This document shows positions 36,376 through 45,126 of a stretch of DNA of 64,000 nt, piece after piece. Source of the stretch: Bacillus carboniphilus (GTDB lineage Bacteria > Bacillota > Bacilli > Bacillales > JC228); assembly GCF_039522365.1 (NCBI RefSeq), contig NZ_BAAADJ010000060.1, positions 33,052 through 97,051 on the forward strand, written 5' to 3'. A program made the translations under genes and the position numbers. The notes beneath the pieces were generated by a model. The model had not been told where the DNA came from and did not search any database. It worked only from the letters and a program-made list of their open reading frames with translations. The stretch's first letter is position 1. Every line of letters begins with the position of its first letter.

Positions 36376-37206
36376 CTAGTCACCTTTTACTTCCCCAAGT
36401 AGAGCATTCACTTCTCCACCTACCATTATCATAAAAGCTGATAAATAAAACCAAATCATTAACACAATAATACCCCCAATACTCCCGTATGTGATGGAGT
36501 AATTACCGAAGTTATCTACATAGTAAGAGAATGCCAAGGAGGCTAATACAAAGCCAATTAGGGCAATGAGTGCCCCTGGAAGCGCGTGTGATATAGATAT
36601 TTTTTTATTGGGAGCAATCATATATAGCCCTAGAAATACAATAAAAATGATCACAATACTAATGACCCAACGGATTGTATTCCATAGGTGCAAAAACTCA
36701 GTTGATATATTAAAACTAGAGGCGATAAACAGACCAATTTGTTTACCAAACACCGGTAATAATAATGCAATGATAAAAACCGTAATCATTGCTACTGTCA
36801 GAACAATCGACATGGTTCTAGCTTTCCAAAAAGGGCGGTTTTCGTTTACATTATACGCTCTGTTAAATCCCTTCACGACTGAGTTGATACCATTAGAAGC
36901 TGTCCAGAGTGTTGCTATAACCCCAAATGTTAAGAGCTTTCCATTATGATGCTCCATAATCTGATGTAAGTTTTCTTCAATGAGCATTATGGACTCTCCA
37001 GGAGCAAAATCCCGAATCACATTCAAAATATCTATATGAGTAATGGGCAAGTATGGAACTAGACTTACTAAAAAAATAAGTAATGGAAACAGAGATAATA
37101 ATAAAAAGTATGCAATTTGAGCAGCCAGGCCAATGACATCGTCTTGTTGAAAGCGGCGAAAAAATCGAAATATGAGGGAAGGTATTCCTACCTTTTTAGT
37201 TCCCAA
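36376..37206 (-). CDS. yfkH: YihY/BrkB-family membrane protein, YfkH-like
   Basis: This 276-residue protein has about six membrane helices and the family segment YFLLLSLFPLLIFLVSLVPYLP, FWKARTMSI and PGALIALIGFVLASLAFSYYV. Function is unknown (once misassigned as RNase BN). It starts at TTG 37206, eight bases after GGGAG. It follows yfkI by 41 bases and probably lies in one operon with yfkJ and yfkI. Confidence 0.87.
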   Translation of the reverse strand: MGTKKVGIPSLIFRFFRRFQQDDVIGLAAQIAYFLLLSLFPLLIFLVSLVPYLPITHIDILNVIRDFAPGESIMLIEENLHQIMEHHNGKLLTFGVIATLWTASNGINSVVKGFNRAYNVNENRPFWKARTMSIVLTVAMITVFIIALLLPVFGKQIGLFIASSFNISTEFLHLWNTIRWVISIVIIFIVFLGLYMIAPNKKISISHALPGALIALIGFVLASLAFSYYVDNFGNYSITYGSIGGIIVLMIWFYLSAFMIMVGGEVNALLGEVKGD

Positions 37207-37247
37207 TCAACTCACTCCCTACCAAAGATTTTGACCTGAACTAATAT

Positions 37248-37577
37248 TTACTCTCCTATTTTATTGTTATCGTTTGTACCATCGATTGCTTTTTTAGACT
37301 CATTGATAATATCCGTTACTTTCGGTGGTACATCTTTTAGTTCATAAAGTTTATCTGAGATGTAAGTAACATCATCCCGGATATGTTCATAAGCTTCTTG
37401 CCAATCTTGCACTTTCTCTTTTATTTTCTGAGTCGTTTGTTTTGGGTTCCTCAAAGCTTGACCCGCTTTCTTCCCAGTTTGCATAAATTCTTGTCTCGTT
37501 TCTTTGTCTAGCAATGTTACAGCTCCCCCAATAAGGGCTCCCCACATTACTCCCTTTAAAAATTTACTGTTCCCCAT
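37248..37577 (-). CDS. yfkI: YtxH-domain protein, YfkI-like
   Basis: This 109-residue protein has an N-terminal membrane helix (KFLKGVMWGALIGGAVTLL) followed by a long amphipathic helical, charged region. That is the YtxH-type layout. The function is unknown, and it probably has a role at the cell envelope. AAGGAGG lies upstream of ATG 37577. It is located between yfkJ and yfkH as in B. subtilis. Confidence 0.82.
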   Translation of the reverse strand: MGNSKFLKGVMWGALIGGAVTLLDKETRQEFMQTGKKAGQALRNPKQTTQKIKEKVQDWQEAYEHIRDDVTYISDKLYELKDVPPKVTDIINESKKAIDGTNDNNKIGE

Positions 37578-37612
37578 TTTAATCCTCCTTAATAATGTAT
37601 TATCATTGTCCA

Positions 37613-38083
37613 TCACAATTCATGTTTGTTTATAATGTATTCTAAAAGTTTCGTGCAACTCTCATTAACCATTTGGTATACTTCTTCAAAATTCCCAGTA
37701 AAATAAGGGTCAGGAACATCTAAAGCATTCTGTTGGTCTGCAAATTCAAGAAGTCGGAACACTTTGGAGTTCGGAAAATCCTTTGATAGCTTTTTTAGGT
37801 TTTCAACATTGCTCGTATCCATTGCTATTATGTATTGAAAATCATGCAGGTCCGTTTCTGTCACCTGTCTCGCAATGATCCCATCAAATGGAATCTGGTT
37901 TTGTCTTAAAATCTTTTGAGTACCATTGTGAGGTGGATGGCCAACGTGCCAGTTCCCTGTTCCTGCAGAATCTACTTCAATAGTAGAACTTAAATTCTTT
38001 TGGTTAATTTTATGTCGAAAAACAGCTTCTGCTAGGGGAGAACGACAAATATTCCCTAAACAAACAAATAATACTCGAATCAT
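37613..38083 (-). CDS. yfkJ: Low-molecular-weight protein-tyrosine phosphatase YfkJ
   Basis: This 156-residue enzyme has the P-loop VCLGNICRSP with nucleophile Cys and, near the end, the general-acid loop DVPDPYFTG. Length is the same as B. subtilis YfkJ, which dephosphorylates protein tyrosine (and possibly arginine) residues and is linked to ethanol stress. ATG 38083 follows GGAGG; an earlier in-frame ATG overlaps that site. First gene of the yfkJ-yfkI-yfkH unit. Confidence 0.93.
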   Translation of the reverse strand: MIRVLFVCLGNICRSPLAEAVFRHKINQKNLSSTIEVDSAGTGNWHVGHPPHNGTQKILRQNQIPFDGIIARQVTETDLHDFQYIIAMDTSNVENLKKLSKDFPNSKVFRLLEFADQQNALDVPDPYFTGNFEEVYQMVNESCTKLLEYIINKHEL

Positions 38084-38180
38084 GGAAGACCTCCTGTTCA
38101 CTAGGTTTTGACAAGATTTTTAACTTATGAAATGATTATACGTAACTATTTTTTTCCTTTGAGAGGGGTTCAATCAAATC

Positions 38181-38396
38181 ATGAATAATCAAGAAGAAAT
38201 CACAAAGCTTTTAGACGAAATGGCCACAAAGCTTAAACTAATTAACCTTCAAGCCTTTAGTTCAGCTGGATTTAAAGAAGATGCTTTAGAAGATTTGCAG
38301 TATCTACATAAAATGGTTATGCGCAAATCTCATTTTAGCCCCAGTGAAATCGAAGCCATTATCAATGATATCCGGTCATTAAAAGTTTCTAATTAA
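38181..38396 (+). CDS. yfkK: DUF1128 protein YfkK
   Basis: This 71-residue helical protein (LLDEMATKLKLINLQAF, then DLQYLHKMVMRKS) is the same length as B. subtilis YfkK. The function is unknown. GAGAGGGG precedes the ATG. It is divergent from yfkJ. Confidence 0.85.
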   Translation: MNNQEEITKLLDEMATKLKLINLQAFSSAGFKEDALEDLQYLHKMVMRKSHFSPSEIEAIINDIRSLKVSN

Positions 38397-38510
38397 GAAG
38401 AATACATGTCGATTCTTTGAAATTATTGCCGAGGAAATTCTGTTTTTGTAATTTTTCACAAAATTCAGGTAATATTTTGGCGAATGAGAGAAAAGGGGAA
38501 CGAATTAGAT

Positions 38511-39269
38511 TCACCCTTTTTTCTTTTGTTCTGTTAAAATAACCGGTCCATCTTTTAAAATCGCAATGGTGTGCTCGTACTGTGCTGAGCGTGATCCATC
38601 TACTGTTCTAGCCGTCCAACCATTGTTATCCATTTTTGATTGATATGCCCCCACATTCACCATCGGTTCAATCGTAAAGACCATTCCTTCTTTTAATCGA
38701 ATTCCTTTTCCCGCTTGACCGTAATGAGGAATATCTGGTTTTTCATGCATGGCTGCCCCAATTCCATGGCCGATGAAATCTCTTACCACAGAGAACCCAT
38801 TCTCTTCTACATAAGACTGGATAGCATGCCCAATATCTCCTACACGATTCCCTGCGACTGCTTGTTCAATCCCAAGGTATAACGCTTTTTCTGTAACCTC
38901 TAGTAGTTTTTTATTCTCATCTGAAATATTGCCTACAGCATAACTCCAAGCAGAATCGGCCAAGCCTCCATCCAAGTTCACAACCATATCAATCGTTACG
39001 ATGTCTCCCTCATTGAGAGGCTTTTTTCTCGGAAATCCATGGCAGATCTCATCATTAATACTTGCGCAGGTTGCATATTCATAACCCTTATACCCTTTTT
39101 GTTCAGGAGTTGCACCATGTTTCTTTAAGAATGATTCTACAAATTGATCAATTTCCCATGTTGTGATTCCTGGTACAATCAACTGGGATAATTGTTGATG
39201 AACCTCTGCAAGAAGTTCACCAGCCTTTTTCATTTTTTCTATTTCCCTCTGTGATTTTAATACAATCAT
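38511..39269 (-). CDS. map: Type I methionine aminopeptidase (MapB/YflG-like)
   Basis: This 252-residue enzyme has the expected metal-binding residues in ASINDEICHG, IDMVVNLDGGLADSA, the GHGIGAAMHEKP loop, TIEPMV and the final YEHTIAIL. It removes the initiator Met from nascent proteins. Its position next to yfkK matches B. subtilis mapB (yflG) rather than the ribosomal-operon copy, so a second map gene is probably elsewhere. The ATG at 39269 has AAGGG nine bases upstream. Confidence 0.93.
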   Translation of the reverse strand: MIVLKSQREIEKMKKAGELLAEVHQQLSQLIVPGITTWEIDQFVESFLKKHGATPEQKGYKGYEYATCASINDEICHGFPRKKPLNEGDIVTIDMVVNLDGGLADSAWSYAVGNISDENKKLLEVTEKALYLGIEQAVAGNRVGDIGHAIQSYVEENGFSVVRDFIGHGIGAAMHEKPDIPHYGQAGKGIRLKEGMVFTIEPMVNVGAYQSKMDNNGWTARTVDGSRSAQYEHTIAILKDGPVILTEQKKKG

Positions 39270-39546
39270 TTTATTCATCCCTTCAAACTACATTGCTGTC
39301 ATGGTATCATTTTACAGCAAAATCTGAAACTGTTTAACCAAAAAGGTATCTTGGTAAGCAGCTTTCTTAGATTTGGGCCTTATTATCTGCTACTACTCAA
39401 TGCTTAAGAACCGCTGAATTGTGCAAGTATTTTTATCTACCTTTGAATACTGGTACCAACTGAAAAGTAATAGTTAAAACTAACACTTATTATCCAGCCT
39501 AGTTCCCGTTTGGCTGATATAATCCTCGCAATGAACAGAAGCGTAC

Positions 39547-39577
39547 AAAAAAGAACCACCTAAGCGGCCCTTTTCTT
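39547..39577 (-). terminator. Terminator of psuG
   Basis: AAAAGGGCCGC and GTGGTTCTTTT (with G-U pairs) form a stem with a short loop, followed by T6 on the minus strand. The rest of the 317-bp gap to map holds AT-rich sequence without a recognisable element. Confidence 0.7.
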
Positions 39578-39586
39578 TACTATTTA

Positions 39587-40498
39587 TTATTCTGCACCAA
39601 AAGCCATTGCAATTTTCGCACCTACACGAGCATTATTTTTCACTAGTGCAATATTCGCTTCAAGACTTTTTCCGTCTGTCAGTTGTTTTACTTTGTCCAG
39701 TAGGAATGGGGTTACTTCTTTTCCGTGGATATGATTGGCCTCTGCTTCTGCCAATGCTTTACTGATTACTTCATTCATGAAGCTCTCATCTAATGCATCT
39801 TCTTCAGGTATTGGGTTTGCAATCACTACCCCTCCTTGAAGATTTAGGTCCCACTTCGTTTTAATTAGCTTTGCAATCTCATCCGGTGAATCTACTTTAA
39901 TGTTGACTTCAAAAGGGCTAGTTCTTGTATAGAAAGCTGGGAGAGATTTTGTTTGATAGCCGATTACTGGAACTCCTTTGGTTTCAAGGTATTCCATTGT
40001 TAGGCCTAAATCTAATATAGACTTTGCCCCTGCACAAATGACAGCTACGTTTGTTTGAGCTAGTTCTTCCAGATCAGCAGAAATGTCCATTGTTTCTTCT
40101 GCACCTCGATGTACCCCGCCAATTCCTCCTGTTACAAAGAATTGAATGCCGGCTAATTGTGCACAAATCATGGTTCCTGCGACAGTAGTTGCTCCGTTTA
40201 ATCCTTGAGCAACGATATAGGGTAGGTCTCTTCTACTTGCCTTGATTACACCTTCTGTTTTGGCAAGTTCTTCGATTTCATCTTTGGAAAGCCCGATATG
40301 AATGGTGCCATTTAGGATTGCGATTGTAGCTGGGACAGCACCAGCTTCGCGAATGATGTCCTCTACTTCAATGGCTGTTTGGATATTTTGTGGGTATGGC
40401 ATACCATGTGTGATGATTGTTGATTCTAATGCAATAATGGGTGTTCCGTTTTCTTTTGCTGTTTTTACTTCTTCTGAAAGTATCATTTTGTAATTCAT
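39587..40498 (-). CDS. psuG: Pseudouridine-5'-phosphate glycosidase
   Basis: This 303-residue protein matches the PsuG family: [31 protein letters not shown] (with the loop that binds the phosphate) and [13 protein letters not shown]. PsuG reversibly cleaves pseudouridine 5'-phosphate to uracil and ribose 5-phosphate. AAAGGAGA precedes the ATG. The kinase that supplies its substrate is encoded upstream, separated by a 308-bp gap that carries a large hairpin repeat. Confidence 0.93.
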   Translation of the reverse strand: MNYKMILSEEVKTAKENGTPIIALESTIITHGMPYPQNIQTAIEVEDIIREAGAVPATIAILNGTIHIGLSKDEIEELAKTEGVIKASRRDLPYIVAQGLNGATTVAGTMICAQLAGIQFFVTGGIGGVHRGAEETMDISADLEELAQTNVAVICAGAKSILDLGLTMEYLETKGVPVIGYQTKSLPAFYTRTSPFEVNIKVDSPDEIAKLIKTKWDLNLQGGVVIANPIPEEDALDESFMNEVISKALAEAEANHIHGKEVTPFLLDKVKQLTDGKSLEANIALVKNNARVGAKIAMAFGAE

Positions 40499-40617
40499 AG
40501 ATGTCTCCTTTAATTTGTTTATTCATGAGCTTTAAGTTTTTTTTATTGTCTATTAATTTTTCTACTTTTGCATACTATGTTTCTTTAGATAATAGTTAGT
40601 TCCACGAACTCAGGCCG

Positions 40618-40743
40618 TTAATTTCCGTTGCAGGTGCTTGCTTTCCGTGGGCGGTCCGGGAGCCTCCTCGTCGCTATCGCTCCTGCGGGGTCTCCCTTGT
40701 CCCTTCCTCCCACAGGAGTCAAGCACCTTCCACTCCAATCAAC
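40618..40743. repeat. Large imperfect hairpin repeat inserted between psuK and psuG
   Basis: GGTGCTTG (40633-40640) pairs with CAAGCACC (40720-40727); inside, GTGGG pairs with CCCAC and GGGA with TCCC; outside, GTTAATT-like and ATCAAC arms extend the pairing to about 24 bp. The GC content is clearly higher than the flanks. It looks like a Bacillaceae-type dispersed hairpin element I recall from other genomes, but only one copy is in this window. Confidence 0.7.
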
Positions 40744-40806
40744 TGCAGTCTGACAATAATATGCAAATATCAACTACTCTTACAAAAGCATGCATTCTAA
40801 AAAACA

Positions 40807-41907
40807 TTATTTAAAATATCTATGAAAAGTCTCAAGCAATGTACTATGATTCAGGGATGTATTGACTGTTTCGTTTGTTTGGAGAGTTAGAATGGAACAA
40901 GCCACCCCTAGTTTACACGCATCCTCTGTACTAAATCCCTTTGCGGAGGCATACAGAATACCAGATACAAGGGAATCACCGGCACCTGTCACATCCTTCA
41001 CGTTAATACTAGAAGGAGGAATAACCGCTCCTGCTTCACCAGCTTTTGTATAATAAATTAACCCTTTGTCTCCTCTGGTAATGACAGCGGATTCTACTCC
41101 TTTTTTTACAATTTCCTCTGCTGCCTTAAAATAGTCCCCATCAGTTACTATTTGATGATTTGAGATAACCTCTGCTTCCTCTTGATTAGCTATTAACCAA
41201 GTTACTCCCCTTAATTGATTAGGAAGATTCTTAGCTTTAGGCGAGGAAACCGGGGTAATCGTTAGAGAGAGATCTTCTTGAGCACAACGTTTAATGACAT
41301 ATTCCATTACTTCTGTCGAGAAGTTGGTATCTAGGAAGATCATGCCCGCTGATGATAAGAATCCCCATCTTTTCTCAATAAATGAAACGGTAACCTTATC
41401 ATAAATCCCCATGTCCGCTAGAGCTACTTCCATTTCTCCACTTTCATTGAGGAGTGCCGTGTAGGTTCCAGTTGATTCCTCTGGCCATACCTGTGACGGA
41501 GTAACGTCCACAAACCTTTTCGTATGATCTAATAACCATTGACCTTCATGATCGTCTCCGACAACCGTAATCAAAGATACTTTACTGCCTAGTCTCCCAA
41601 GATTTTCAGCTACGTTTCTCGCAACTCCTCCACTTGCCTTTGTACTAAAAGCAGGGTTTGACGTTCCATAAATGAGTTTCTTATTAACCTGAAGCTTTTT
41701 ATCTATGTTGGCTCCTCCAATACAGACAAATCCAGTATTGTTTGGAATGACATAGGCCCTTCCTAATAATTTTCCTTGTTTTGTTAACGTTGAAATGTAA
41801 CCTGCTATCGCTGATCGGGATAAACCGGTTCTCTCAGCCATTTCATTCTGTGTTATAAAAGGATTTTCTTGGATAATTTGCAATATTAACGTTTCTTTCT
41901 CGTTCAT
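40807..41907 (-). CDS. psuK: PfkB-family pseudouridine kinase with N-terminal HTH
   Basis: This 366-residue protein has an N-terminal winged-helix region (ITQNEMAERTGLSRSAIAGY) fused to a PfkB sugar kinase with GGVARNVAENLGRLG and the anion-hole motif DVTGAGDS. Pairing with psuG identifies it as the kinase phosphorylating pseudouridine. The HTH may let the kinase regulate its own operon, as suggested for YeiI/YeiC-like fusions. A strong GGGGGGAG precedes the ATG. First gene of the operon. Confidence 0.88.
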   Translation of the reverse strand: MNEKETLILQIIQENPFITQNEMAERTGLSRSAIAGYISTLTKQGKLLGRAYVIPNNTGFVCIGGANIDKKLQVNKKLIYGTSNPAFSTKASGGVARNVAENLGRLGSKVSLITVVGDDHEGQWLLDHTKRFVDVTPSQVWPEESTGTYTALLNESGEMEVALADMGIYDKVTVSFIEKRWGFLSSAGMIFLDTNFSTEVMEYVIKRCAQEDLSLTITPVSSPKAKNLPNQLRGVTWLIANQEEAEVISNHQIVTDGDYFKAAEEIVKKGVESAVITRGDKGLIYYTKAGEAGAVIPPSSINVKDVTGAGDSLVSGILYASAKGFSTEDACKLGVACSILTLQTNETVNTSLNHSTLLETFHRYFK

Positions 41908-41994
41908 AGTACTCCCCCCACCATACTTACCTTAATTTAAACAAATGTCCAAATAAATAACAAGTGTTTAAAAATAAAAAGCAACAAAATCCCA

Positions 41995-42026
41995 ATAAAA
42001 GAACCCTAGTAGTTAACTAGGGTTAA
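41995..42026 (-). terminator. Terminator of motB
   Basis: AACCCTAG and CTAGGGTT form an 8-bp stem with a 7-nt loop, followed by CTTTTATT on the minus strand. Confidence 0.85.
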
Positions 42027-42028
42027 AA

Positions 42029-42814
42029 TCATGATTCTTCCGTATTATTTGGTAATATCAATATCTCTACTCTTCGATTTTTTGCTCTACCTTCATTGGT
42101 GCTGTTATCTGAAACTGGGTTGTATTCTCCATAGCCCTTTGCACTAAACATCCTCGGATCGAGTTGTTCATTTTCCAATAAGAGCTTCATAAAGTTAACG
42201 GCACGCATAACACTTAGTTCCCAATTCGATTCAAAGTTTATGTTCCGAATAGGCACATTATCTGTATGACCACTAATCACAATATTTCTAGTTTCTTCTA
42301 GTACCAATAAATCAGATAGTTCTCGTGCTATACGTAGATTTTCTGGACTCACTTCTGCACTACCTGAAGAAAACAAGATGCTGTCTCCAATGGTGATCAT
42401 TAACCCTTCATCTGTTAGAGAGGTTTCTAGTTCTCCTTGTAACCCCTTCTCTTGAATAAACTCATTCATCGTTGTTTGAATGTCTTGAAGCTTTTCGGTT
42501 TCTGTTTGCTCTATTTCCCCTTCTGACTCTTTGTCCTTTTCTTTTTCCGTTGAATTACGGTCCATCGGGATTTCATCGGAAGATTCCTTTTCTCCTTCAG
42601 GAATTGGACTCGGATAGTCTAAAGGCCCTGTTCCACCAGTAAAAACATCATTGAAAGCTTTTGACAGCTGATTAAATTTACTCGCATCAACAGAACTCAT
42701 TGAAAAAAGTACAATGAAAACAGCTAATAATAATGTTAATAAATCTGCATAGGGCAGTAACCATGATTCATCCATGTGGTGCCCTTCACTTTTTTTCTTC
42801 TTTTTCTTAGGCAT
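42029..42814 (-). CDS. motB: Flagellar motor stator protein MotB
   Basis: This 261-residue protein has a short basic N-terminus, a single membrane helix with the proton-carrying D24 in LPYADLLTLLL, an acidic plug/linker region (about 65-105, rich in E, S, K), and a C-terminal OmpA-like peptidoglycan-binding domain with SGHTDNVPIRNINFESNWEL. With MotA it forms the H+-driven stator. Its ATG overlaps the motA stop by eight bases, indicating coupled translation. Confidence 0.95.
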   Translation of the reverse strand: MPKKKKKKSEGHHMDESWLLPYADLLTLLLAVFIVLFSMSSVDASKFNQLSKAFNDVFTGGTGPLDYPSPIPEGEKESSDEIPMDRNSTEKEKDKESEGEIEQTETEKLQDIQTTMNEFIQEKGLQGELETSLTDEGLMITIGDSILFSSGSAEVSPENLRIARELSDLLVLEETRNIVISGHTDNVPIRNINFESNWELSVMRAVNFMKLLLENEQLDPRMFSAKGYGEYNPVSDNSTNEGRAKNRRVEILILPNNTEES

Positions 42815-43598
42815 CTTCCATCACGCCTTCTGTAAGGAGGTTCTTTCTTTCTTCTACTGGTAAGAAAGAAGCGAGTTTTTGCTCTATTATTCTAGGGTTC
42901 TCTCCTTCTAAAATGGAAAGGATTCCTTCAATCATCAAACGTTTCTGCTTGGCCTCTTCCATAGACTTCTGTTTTAGCTTGTTTGCAAATGGATGCCAAA
43001 GCATATAGCCCGTAAAGATCCCCATTAGCGTAGCAACAAAGGCTGCACTGATGGCTTCCCCGAGAGCAGCTGTGTTGTCCATATGGGTTAGTGCTGCAAT
43101 CAGACCCACTACAGCGCCTAACACTCCTAAAGTTGGTGCATATGTACCTGCTTGTGAAAAAATGGCTGCACCTGAAGCATGTCTTTCTTCCATAGCTTCA
43201 ATTTCTTCTGTTAATACATCTCTTATATATTCTGCACTTTGGCCATCAACTGCTAGCGTTAATCCATTCCGTAAAAAAGGATCATCAATATCCGAAGACG
43301 CTGCTTCAAGAGCCAATAAGCCTTCTTTTCTAGCTACTTGCGCCATGTCAGAGAAAGTCTGAATCAATTCTTGATCCGGTACTAATTTCTGTTCTTTAAA
43401 AATAACTCCGAATAACTTGGGAATTCGCTTAATTTCTTTTGTAGGAAAGGCTATGACTACTGCAGCAATTGTTCCTAGTATGATAATCAGTAAGGCAGCT
43501 GGATTTAATAACACTCCTACCTCTACATTTTTTAAAGTCATCCCAACGCCAATTGCGACAACTGCTAATATAATTCCTATAATTGATGTTTTATCCAT
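42807..43598 (-). CDS. motA: Flagellar motor stator protein MotA
   Basis: This 263-residue protein has four membrane helices and the MotA signatures GTYAPTLGVLGAVVGLI and a cytoplasmic charged loop (REGLLALEA). ATG at 43598 (MDKTSIIGIILAVV) follows AGGTG and matches the usual MotA start. A sigma-D-like promoter lies at 43683-43709. The proximity to MotB and the D24 of MotB indicate a proton-type motor. Confidence 0.95.
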   Translation of the reverse strand: MDKTSIIGIILAVVAIGVGMTLKNVEVGVLLNPAALLIIILGTIAAVVIAFPTKEIKRIPKLFGVIFKEQKLVPDQELIQTFSDMAQVARKEGLLALEAASSDIDDPFLRNGLTLAVDGQSAEYIRDVLTEEIEAMEERHASGAAIFSQAGTYAPTLGVLGAVVGLIAALTHMDNTAALGEAISAAFVATLMGIFTGYMLWHPFANKLKQKSMEEAKQKRLMIEGILSILEGENPRIIEQKLASFLPVEERKNLLTEGVMEDA

Positions 43599-43682
43599 GT
43601 GCGACACCTATCCTCTTGTACTTTAAAGCATTTTAATCCCATCATGTAAACAACACACATCTGGATAGGATTCTTATTCTTA

Positions 43683-43709
43683 TTATCGACTCTACCCCTA
43701 TCATTCTTA
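43683..43709 (-). promoter_or_regulatory. Sigma-D-like promoter upstream of motA
   Basis: On the minus strand TAAG, a 15-bp spacer, and GTCGATAA resemble the motility promoter consensus TAAA-N15-GCCGATAT (9 of 12 positions). It lies about 85 bases before the motA start. This would tie motAB to the flagellar sigma factor. Confidence 0.5.
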
Positions 43710-43821
43710 ATAGTAAGTACGAAAATGGATATAAAAAAGGCTAATTTCTTAATTGATTGCTTAAAAAGACAAAAAAAGAGGTTCACTCTCGTAAGTGATC
43801 CCCACTTGTACATCAATTAGA

Positions 43822-44220
43822 TTAAAATTCCCCTGTTTTCTTCGGTGACGCAAACTTTGACTCAATTCTATGTTCATAATTTTTAAATAAGGAACTATGA
43901 GTATTGGAGCCTTTTTTAGCTTGCATTTGATTCCATCTTAATAGCTTTTCATTTAACTTTGTTTGATGCCTTTTTCTTTCTTCCTCATCTTCACAATCCC
44001 TAATCAAGTCTTCGATCGACATGACTTCACGCTTTAATTCATTCTCTTCTTCGGAGTATCCTGCATTCTTCATGATCCTATAAGCCATGCGTAATTCTTC
44101 TGGGATGTGAGCTAAGTCATCTTTAGGTAGTGGCTTACCTTTTCCAGGAAGATTATCAAACTCACCTTCTCGCATAGCTCTTTTTATATGATCTTCAGCT
44201 ATTGTGAAAAAACGGTCCAT
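43822..44220 (-). CDS. DUF1992 / DnaJC28-like conserved domain protein
   Basis: This 132-residue, charged, soluble protein contains the DUF1992 core (IKRAMREGEFDNLPGKGKPL, IPEELRMAYRIMKNAGY, ELKREVMSIEDLI). The family occurs widely, sometimes fused to DnaJ domains; the function is unknown. The C-terminal basic tail is variable. Start ATG 44220 with a weak GAGGTG upstream. Confidence 0.82.
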   Translation of the reverse strand: MDRFFTIAEDHIKRAMREGEFDNLPGKGKPLPKDDLAHIPEELRMAYRIMKNAGYSEEENELKREVMSIEDLIRDCEDEEERKRHQTKLNEKLLRWNQMQAKKGSNTHSSLFKNYEHRIESKFASPKKTGEF

Positions 44221-44360
44221 CCTACATCACCTCATTTGGTTTCACTACTATTGTATCAATAATTTCCAATTATACTCCTAGTCAGGTCTGAATTTTCTGT
44301 GAACTTTTTTCCAGTATAAGGACATGCCAGAATTCAAATTTATTGTTACAATATCAGTTG

Positions 44361-44380
44361 GGAACACTTTTGTTCCTTTT
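44361..44380 (+). promoter_or_regulatory. Small hairpin with U-tract upstream of the queF-like gene
   Basis: GGAACA (44361-44366) and TGTTCC (44371-44376) pair around CTTT and are followed by TTTT. A TACAAT box at 44347-44352 is a possible -10 element, which would put this hairpin at the 5' end of the transcript, directly before the preQ1-like element. It could instead be the terminator of some upstream RNA. Confidence 0.45.
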
Positions 44381-44387
44381 AGACAAA

Positions 44388-44427
44388 TGCAGTTCGAAAT
44401 ATCCTGCTATATCAAAACTATTGGAGG
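44388..44427 (+). promoter_or_regulatory. Possible preQ1-I-like riboswitch
   Basis: GCAG (44389-44392) and CTGC (44404-44407) form P1. The loop begins with TTC, as in preQ1-I loops (GGTTC), and is 11 nt. After P1 comes a TATATCAAAACTA tail, close to the A-rich ACTA tail of this class. A second helix AATA with TATT (44420s) would place GGAGG, the ribosome binding site, next to the pseudoknot. Position just before a preQ1-synthase-like gene fits. P1 is only 4 bp and the usual UAG/CUA pairing is missing. Confidence 0.4.
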
Positions 44428-44435
44428 TAATATAG

Positions 44436-44834
44436 ATGGAAAACTCATGGATTCCTCAGTCTGGTCCTATGCCAAGACCAAAAAGTGTAGAAGAAGGACG
44501 TGAAGCTCTTAAAGGAGAGGCTTTCCCAAGTCCAAACGTAAGTAATATTACATTTAGAGCTTTAGAATTCACAGCAGTATGTCCAAAAACAGGACAACCT
44601 GATTTCGGAGAAGTAGAAATTTCTTATACACCTGATCAAAAGTGTATTGAATCAAAATCATTAAAGTTTTACCTATGGTCCTTCCGTGACGAAGGAGCGT
44701 TCTGTGAAACATTAGCAGCACGTATTGCTGATGATATCGTCTATGCGATTGATCCAAAGCGTGTAGAAGTAACGATTTATCAATCTCCTCGTGGAGGAAT
44801 TGAATTAAAAACAACTGCTGTTAGAGAAAAATAA
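44436..44834 (+). CDS. queF: Short QueF-family preQ1 synthase-like protein
   Basis: This 132-residue protein aligns with B. subtilis QueF (165 residues) over FTAVCPKTGQPDF (nucleophile C49, D56), YTPDQKCIESKSLKFYLWSF and SPRGGI. QueF reduces 7-cyano-7-deazaguanine to preQ1 with NADPH in queuosine biosynthesis. Unlike B. subtilis QueF, the His next to the conserved Glu is replaced by Cys (FCE, C90-E91 versus H96-E97), and about 30 C-terminal residues are absent. queC, queD and queE are not in the window. GGAGG precedes the ATG. It may be a divergent QueF-like enzyme. Confidence 0.75.
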   Translation: MENSWIPQSGPMPRPKSVEEGREALKGEAFPSPNVSNITFRALEFTAVCPKTGQPDFGEVEISYTPDQKCIESKSLKFYLWSFRDEGAFCETLAARIADDIVYAIDPKRVEVTIYQSPRGGIELKTTAVREK

Positions 44835-44845
44835 GCTTTTTTGTA

Positions 44846-44876
44846 TGAAAACTCCTATTTGAATAGGGGTTTTTTA
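44846..44876 (+). terminator. Terminator of the queF-like gene
   Basis: AAAACTCCTAT and ATAGGGGTTTT form an 11-bp stem (one G-U) with a 4-nt loop and TT following. Shows that the short reading frame ends naturally. Confidence 0.85.
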
Positions 44877-44959
44877 TTTTTAAGTGTACAATGCAATATA
44901 GTTTTAGGATGAATTGATATTGGTTGGGAAATCTACTTGATAGGAAAGGGGTGTAATCT

Positions 44960-45121
44960 GTGGCTAGAGGAAAATCATTTGATCATAAGAAAAAAGGACA
45001 TCCAGGACCATTCCCTCAAGGTAGTCAGGTAGAGAAACACAACACGGAGGCCCAAGAGGATGAGGAACTACTAGTTGTCCAAGAAGCTTTTAAAAATCGT
45101 GTGGAAGAAGAGGAAGTATAA
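44960..45121 (+). CDS. Small 53-residue charged protein of unknown function
   Basis: GTG at 44960 follows AAAGGGGT. The product (MARGKSFDHKKKGHPGPFP onward) is basic at the N-terminus and strongly acidic at the C-terminus (EEEEV). No hydrophobic segment or recognised domain. A terminator follows six bases after the stop. The composition resembles small spore or nucleic-acid-associated proteins, but no family is claimed. Confidence 0.55.
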   Translation: MARGKSFDHKKKGHPGPFPQGSQVEKHNTEAQEDEELLVVQEAFKNRVEEEEV

Positions 45122-45126
45122 TTTTG

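Noticed and set aside
43577..43816. 79-codon minus-strand frame upstream of motA
   Set aside because: It overlaps the sigma-D-like promoter and the motA start and has no recognisable product.
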